Source: Ktedonobacteria bacterium (GTDB lineage Bacteria; Chloroflexota; Ktedonobacteria; Ktedonobacterales; JACDGC01). From it: a stretch of DNA of 64,000 nt. The position numbers and the translations under genes were made by a program. Shown here piece by piece: positions 58,555 to 64,000 of this stretch (its first letter is position 1; every line of letters starts with the position of its first letter). The stretch is from NCBI GenBank assembly GCA_027459705.1, contig DAIDHM010000033.1:1-64000 (forward strand), in the 5' to 3' direction. The notes below the pieces were generated by a model that was not told the DNA's origin, did no database searches, and worked only from the letters and a program-made list of their open reading frames with translations.

Positions 58555-58949
58555 GGGGTGTTGCTCCTTTGTCAGGGGGGGTGTGGATGATGACGGGCGC
58601 ACCAGTAGCGCCACACGGCGCAACCGGTCCGCCAGCCAGCGACTGGTTCCCAGGATCGGACAATGGTCGATCCGGTAACGGATCGCCGCGACCAGGGAAT
58701 CCCAGAACGATGTTGCCATGTGGTCCTCGCTGCATGGGCAGGTGATCCAGGCAAGTTCCTGGTGATGCACTCGCCACATCTCTATATGACTATATTATCA
58801 GATAGCAATATATTTGTCAAGGGGTTCGGAAGAAAGTTGCAGTGGTTTCGAAATTTTTGGTTTTGGCCAGGAGCATAGAGCAAGTAAAACAGGTAATGAA
58901 AAGTGCAAAGCGACCGCACTGACGGCCAGGTACGGCAAAATAAAGGGTG

Positions 58950-59336
58950 GGTTTGAGTAGGCCGATAAGCCGAATTCTGTACCTGACCGCCTTGCGGCAT
59001 GCCAGGCGGCGATCATCTCTCTCGGACGACGGTTACCCGCCGCCTCTAGCAGCCAACCCGGAGGTAGACGGACGAGCAGCCCGCGGGCGCCGAAGCGCCA
59101 CTCCTCCTGCTTGGCCTTGCTCCCGACGGGGTTTACCGCGGCCAGCCGGTCACCCGGCTGCCGGTGAGCTCTTACCTCGCCATTTCGCCCTTACCGCGCT
59201 CGCGCGCGGCGGTATGTTTCTGTGGCACTGTCCTTGAGGTTACCCTCACTGGCCGTTAGCCAGCGTCGTGCTCTATGGAGTTCGGACTTTCCTCGGCGGC
59301 GACGAGCGCCGACGCGATCACCCAGCGTACTCAAGC
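58950..59336 (-). ncRNA. rnpB: RNase P RNA, bacterial type A
   Basis: Minus strand contains gaggaaagtccgaactcc, ccacagaaacata, cgaggtaagagctcaccgg, gagagatgatcgcc, acagaattcggcttatcggcctactcaaaccc. Confidence 0.95.
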
Positions 59337-59490
59337 CCAACCTATTGTAGCATATCTACTGGAAGTTTGCTCGCCTGGATGAGACGTTTGCCGGAGATGG
59401 CAGATGGGATGACGATTTGCCGCCCAGTCGCTGAGATGCCATGCTCGCGGACCCATGCCGGGTGTGATTCACGGGGTAACCGATCTGTCG

Positions 59491-59865
59491 TCAGGCGACT
59501 GCCAGGGTCGCGGATGGCGTGAAGGCGGTAATCGGCGGTGACCAGAGCACAGGTGACTCGGGCATGGTAGCGAGCTCACATTCCCAGTGGAAGCGTGTCT
59601 CTGCCTCCACCGCCGCCAGCCACATGGCTCCGTCGCGCGCGATGAGCCATTCGCGCAACTCTTCCAGGAGATCCACCACCGCGCGGTACGCGAAGAGCAC
59701 ATAGCGGCCCTCGTGGCTGAGTGTGGTTGGTCGCCCATTGGGTAGAAAAAGCCAGAGCGCGCTACATTCCGGCAAAGCCGGATAGGCCGACTCCAGGATC
59801 CAGCGCTGCCGCAACGCCACGGCATAGCGATCTAAAACGGTAGAGCGTTCTATGACCTGTCCCAC
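59491..59865 (-). CDS. Hypothetical protein
   Basis: 124 aa, coherent composition (ALWLFLPNGRPTTLSHEGRYVLFAYRAVVDLLEELREWL). Confidence 0.55.
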   Translation of the reverse strand: MGQVIERSTVLDRYAVALRQRWILESAYPALPECSALWLFLPNGRPTTLSHEGRYVLFAYRAVVDLLEELREWLIARDGAMWLAAVEAETRFHWECELATMPESPVLWSPPITAFTPSATLAVA

Positions 59866-60069
59866 AATAGCATTCCCCTCTCATCGCTCTCTCTCAGCAT
59901 AGTCGGGTGGCCAAATGCGCCGCCACCAGACAATTATAGAACAAATATTCTTATTCAGCAAGAGTCCAGGATGCCTGGGTCAACATCAGCGGTGGAGATA
60001 TGGTATATACATGAAATATCTCAACATATAGACGGTTATAAAGAGAATAAAAAATTCTATTTACGAATC

Positions 60070-60099
60070 TTGACACATATCGCCGTGATTATATATAAT
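60070..60099 (+). promoter_or_regulatory. Consensus-like sigma70-type promoter
   Basis: TTGACA - 18 nt - TATAAT. Confidence 0.6.
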
Positions 60100-60463
60100 A
60101 ATAAAGTGATAGATTAGTTGTGATATTAAAATCACGTGTGTCGTAAATCATCTATCATACGGTGAGGCGCGTGCACCCTGGAGCAATTCGCGCGGAATAG
60201 GAGCAAACAAACCCGTCATTGGGAGTGCGTGGGAGGAGCAGCTGAGAGATCGCGGCGCAGACTCGTCGCTCAACGCCCAATGACAACCATGCCTAAACAG
60301 ACGAGTTGCCTGATCCCCGCCAAGGTAGCAGACAACTCGCATCCCAGTACCCCGCTATGGCAACCCTACCGGTATGCCTGAGGCACATGTGTCCTCAGCA
60401 TACCACAGACCCTGAGGCCGGACCATTCCGGCATGGGTCACCTGTTGAGGAGAGGAACCGATC

Positions 60464-60655
60464 ATGAGCACTATCAAGCGTCACATCCGCAGCGTCTGCG
60501 CGACATTGGTGTTGGTCCCTGCTTTTGCCGCCGCGATCTTCACGACAACCGTCGCTCATGCACCTGTAGCGAGCATTCCATCGTCGCATGTCCAACAAGC
60601 AAGCTGCGGTGGTCTGAATCTTCCCGTATGTGGAGTCACCGTCCCCCACAACTAA
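60464..60655 (+). CDS. Small secreted peptide with signal sequence and two cysteines
   Basis: MSTIKRHIRSVCATLVLVPAFAAAIFTTTVAHA / PVASIPSSHVQQASCGGLNLPVCGVTVPHN; GAGGAGAGG RBS before ATG. Confidence 0.7.
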   Translation: MSTIKRHIRSVCATLVLVPAFAAAIFTTTVAHAPVASIPSSHVQQASCGGLNLPVCGVTVPHN

Positions 60656-60716
60656 CCGCACAAGGCTCTTGCTACTCGCTTGACGGTCATGCTATGCTGA
60701 GGCCACCGGTTATCGA

Positions 60717-62042
60717 ATGGTGATAGCGGTGGCCTTAGGTGACGTGTTCGTACAGGAGCGTCAAATGGTAGAATGGGCCTTTAGAGGATTTCCCGAAGAT
60801 CGCGATCCGCTGGTTCACTGTTCCCTTCATGCAATGATGGAGGGTTGGATCCAGCAATCGACCGAAGTGCAACCCATCGGCGGAATTGCTCTTCGCATTG
60901 CCATCAACCCACATACCAGGCGAGCGCGATTTCGCGCCTGGTATCTTGCTGGCAAGCTGTATGCGAAACGCCAGAAATGGCTTAACGCACAATCAGCATA
61001 TCAACGAGCATTCGACTGTCTGGATATGAGCGATCGCATCGCGACCCTGCATGTGCTGCGTGGATTAGGCCAGGCCGCTCTCAATCAAGGTGATTATTCA
61101 TTGGCCGTGAGTTGTTATCGGCAAATGATCACCATTTGGGAGGATGCCTCTGTGGATCTCCACAGTGCTTACCTTGGGAATGACGCCAGCGTGCATCTGA
61201 CCCATCTCTATGTCCTCCTCGCCCAGTCCGAGTTGTTGCGCGGCAACCTCGACGACGCCCACACGCTCTTCGATCGCCACGCGATGCCCATGATCCTCGG
61301 CTATCTGGAAAATCCTGCTACTCCACTCACGCTCCCCACGCAAGATGCCAACGAGAGCTTATGGCGCCACCAAGCCACTCATGTCATCTGGCTTGGTGCC
61401 ATGATCCTGCTGTGGCGATGTAAGACTGTCAGTAGCCCGGAGGAGTATTTTGCGAGCCTGAGTTATGCGGACGAATTGCTGCAGGACTTTCTCTCGCGCT
61501 GCGAACAGATGCCAGAAATTCAGTCGGCATTGCCGAATTTGTTTGCCGTGCAAGCCGACTTGCAACTCGCGCAAATTCATCATCGCGGCCGCGAAATGCA
61601 AGTATATCTCTGCTTAACAGCCGAGGATCTATTGCGCAAATATGGTCTGCCGCAATATGACCCTCGTACTCCATTGGATGAGCGGGCGAATGCTCTCGTT
61701 TTGCAGTGTACGCTCCACACGCTCAGGTTGACCGAGCATGTGATTCATGACACCCTCAACCAGAACGCGGATCTGATCAACAATGAAATTGACACAACCC
61801 GGCAGATCGCGCAACGCGAAGCCGAACGGACAGGCGAAAAGGAATTCGTTCTGATCGCCGGTCGCTGTGAGTGGTTGCTTGGCAATGTCGCTCATGAACA
61901 GGTCTCGCTCGATCCTGAACAATACGCCATCGCCGCTACCCACTACACGCGAGCACTGGAACTCGTCAAACAGGATACCCTGCTCCCTAATCTCCTGGAA
62001 CAAAGCATCCGCGTTGACGTGCAACGTTTACAGAGAATTTAG
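60717..62042 (+). CDS. TPR-repeat protein (start may be 60765)
   Basis: FRAWYLAGKLYAKRQKWLNAQSAYQRAFDCL, LRGLGQAALNQGDYSLAVSCYRQMITIW, YVLLAQSELLRGNLDDAHTLF. Confidence 0.8.
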   Translation: MVIAVALGDVFVQERQMVEWAFRGFPEDRDPLVHCSLHAMMEGWIQQSTEVQPIGGIALRIAINPHTRRARFRAWYLAGKLYAKRQKWLNAQSAYQRAFDCLDMSDRIATLHVLRGLGQAALNQGDYSLAVSCYRQMITIWEDASVDLHSAYLGNDASVHLTHLYVLLAQSELLRGNLDDAHTLFDRHAMPMILGYLENPATPLTLPTQDANESLWRHQATHVIWLGAMILLWRCKTVSSPEEYFASLSYADELLQDFLSRCEQMPEIQSALPNLFAVQADLQLAQIHHRGREMQVYLCLTAEDLLRKYGLPQYDPRTPLDERANALVLQCTLHTLRLTEHVIHDTLNQNADLINNEIDTTRQIAQREAERTGEKEFVLIAGRCEWLLGNVAHEQVSLDPEQYAIAATHYTRALELVKQDTLLPNLLEQSIRVDVQRLQRI

Positions 62043-62107
62043 CGCTGTACCCGTCTGGATCTGGTACGTGAAGACGGGAATTGCTGAGTCAGTATGGTGA
62101 GAGACCC

Positions 62108-62152
62108 TGCCCCGAAGTTTGGCATCCAGCACGCCATGCTTCGGGGCATTTT
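62108..62152. terminator. Hairpin between convergent TPR genes
   Basis: 10-bp arms tgccccgaag / cttcggggca followed by TTTT. Confidence 0.75.
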
Positions 62153-62213
62153 AGGATAGGATGGGTGCGTCCTGATTGCGAACTATGGCAACAGAGACGT
62201 ACCATCCCAAATG

Positions 62214-63998
62214 TCAATCATCAATGGGAGATCCCAACGCAATAGACGGCAACTCGAAAGTTGCTCCTTCCTGTTGCTGGAATTGTTGCAGCCAGGCAAC
62301 TGTCTCTGCTGGATTATTTGTCATAGCGATAAGTTGATCGAGAGCACCGCCCAATTCTTCAGCAAAAGGGCGATCTTTTGCATAATAACACTGGATAACT
62401 TCTGCCAATTCTTGTTTTTCCCAGAGTTCATCCGCTTTAACCTCGATCAATACCTCGTCATCGCGGATCTCGATCGCGAAAGGCACCTCAAAATCCGCGG
62501 AGCGGAGAACATATGCGGTTGGATTATCTCGCGAGATCGCCAGCGCTGTCTTGACCCTGTCTTGCACACTGGGTCGCGTTGGATCATATTTCAGCCCATC
62601 CATGACATTCGTTTTGCAGAATACATGTTGATAGACCTGCGGTTCTTGTTGCTCCGCGCACTGAGTAATTTCCTGGAGGCGATGATAACGCCGCATCTGA
62701 TTGTCAGCCATTTTCGGTAAATAACCAGATGGCATCATTTCGGACAATGCGGATGAAAGTTCATTCTGTATGAGAATTCGCGAACCGGGCTGGTCTTCGA
62801 CGCGTATCACGCATTCGAGCCACTGAGGACCCTGATGAGAGCTTTCAATTACCTGCACTGTGCTCTTTTCGACACTGTGACGTAGTAGCTTAAGTATGGC
62901 ATACACATGCGATTTCCATAGTTCTTCGCGTACAGTAATTTGTAATGGACTAATTTGTGGTGATTTTTTCATCGGATCGGACAAGCACTGTATGCTTGCG
63001 AGCACACGAGCTTCTTCCTGCTGCGGGCGTTGGGCAAATTCAACAGGCGAAAATTTTTTGAGGGCATCTAGTTCCAGCATGAAGTATCGCAAAGCTAGCC
63101 CGTGCTTACCCTGATCCCAGGACCACGCTGCCCAGAGGTCGTATATCGTCGGAATGTGTCGGCTATTCTTGAGCAGCTTTTCATACCTGAGTGCCCTACC
63201 TAAAGTAGAATATATTTCAGTATTTATCTTTTCAAAGTCATTGGTAAAAGCTGCTTGCAAGCGTTTGATTGCCGCAAGACCAACCAATGTCCTGTCTACA
63301 TACAACTGATCCTGTGCATGTTCCATAACGATGAGCGCTTCGCTATAGAGTTGAGTGACTGTTTCAAGTTGGATATGCTGACGCTGGTTATACTCTTGCA
63401 CGACATGGACAATACCTTCTCGTCGTGCATTGACATCATTCGTCTCAGCAACCAGCGGTGTTGCGAGGTGGGCCTCATATCCCTGTCGATAGTCATCTGC
63501 GAGATAGATCTTATTGCGCGCCAAACGATACTGATTGTCTAATTCTTGCCACTGTTCTTGCGCGTTCATGCGTAATTCGATCGCTTCATCATAACATTGC
63601 GATTCGGTTAAGGCCCAGGCACGAATCTCTTGTAAGCGGAGGCGCTCAATTGCCAACGAAGGATCTCCGAGTTTTTGTTCAGCAAGGTCACAATAGCGCA
63701 AAGCTTCATCTGGTAGCTCTTGCAAAAGACAAATAACCGCGAGAAACCTATGTGTTCGAGCGAAACTGACATTCCAGAGTAGATTCTCTTCACGTTGCTC
63801 GACTGAGATTTGTTCAAGAATCTCTAAAATCTGGGAAGCGTTATCATTGGCTTCATTATATTTCCCTTCCCGTAAATGCAGCCTACCCTTGAGCCGCCAT
63901 CGCTCAACTACGACGTCGATCGGTGGTTGGTGTTGTGCCAGCTCTTTGCTATCCCAGCAGTCGATAATTGTATCTGCTTCGTTGGCAAGTAATTCCAC
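62214..63998 (-). CDS. TPR-type helical-repeat protein, 5' end beyond the window
   Basis: Repeats such as GRLHLREGKYNEANDNASQILEIL, FLAVICLLQELPDEALRYCDLAEQKL, AWALTESQCYDEAIEL; frame open to the right edge. Confidence 0.8.
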   Translation of the reverse strand: MELLANEADTIIDCWDSKELAQHQPPIDVVVERWRLKGRLHLREGKYNEANDNASQILEILEQISVEQREENLLWNVSFARTHRFLAVICLLQELPDEALRYCDLAEQKLGDPSLAIERLRLQEIRAWALTESQCYDEAIELRMNAQEQWQELDNQYRLARNKIYLADDYRQGYEAHLATPLVAETNDVNARREGIVHVVQEYNQRQHIQLETVTQLYSEALIVMEHAQDQLYVDRTLVGLAAIKRLQAAFTNDFEKINTEIYSTLGRALRYEKLLKNSRHIPTIYDLWAAWSWDQGKHGLALRYFMLELDALKKFSPVEFAQRPQQEEARVLASIQCLSDPMKKSPQISPLQITVREELWKSHVYAILKLLRHSVEKSTVQVIESSHQGPQWLECVIRVEDQPGSRILIQNELSSALSEMMPSGYLPKMADNQMRRYHRLQEITQCAEQQEPQVYQHVFCKTNVMDGLKYDPTRPSVQDRVKTALAISRDNPTAYVLRSADFEVPFAIEIRDDEVLIEVKADELWEKQELAEVIQCYYAKDRPFAEELGGALDQLIAMTNNPAETVAWLQQFQQQEGATFELPSIALGSPIDD

Positions 63999-64000
63999 TT

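Noticed and set aside
60148-60342. 64-aa minus-strand ORF in the leader before the small peptide
   Set aside because: No RBS or coherent composition; the region looks like structured non-coding RNA instead.
60300-60404. Possible known riboswitch (e.g. GEMM/c-di-GMP-like ggtagc elements)
   Set aside because: Short motif resemblance only; core conserved segments could not be aligned by eye.
1-64000. Search for CRISPR array, tRNA, rRNA, transposase or reverse transcriptase
   Set aside because: No regularly spaced repeats, no tRNA-like T-arm/anticodon sets and no YxDD-type RT ORF were seen by eye; a DGR RT, if present, must be outside the window.

Overview
64 kb GC-rich bacterial chromosome segment, probably Chloroflexota (inferred from gene content only). 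It mixes housekeeping genes (rplJ-rplL with an attenuator-like leader, priA, ftsK, queG, apbE, groES, rnpB RNA) with accessory genes: secreted acid-type proteases (S53 and G1), a TetR/P450 pair, many beta-propeller proteins and a TIR-like gene cluster. I found no tRNA, rRNA, CRISPR array, transposase or reverse transcriptase. The strongest observations are: (1) the FGE-sulfatase-type gene at the left edge ends in a segment with the codon signature of a diversity-generating retroelement (DGR) variable region, with no RT in the window; (2) a compact three-gene operon (51170-55144) encoding two paralogous TIR-TM-PQQ-propeller proteins and one solo TIR-like protein; (3) a ~157 bp tandem duplication at the 3' end of a flavin oxidoreductase gene, with a 2-nt indel that truncates the upstream copy; (4) a 63-aa secreted two-cysteine peptide with a long structured leader, next to TPR proteins; (5) a repeated 10-mer in the rplJ leader that could form competing hairpins. 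All functional calls come from reading motifs by eye; no database search was run.
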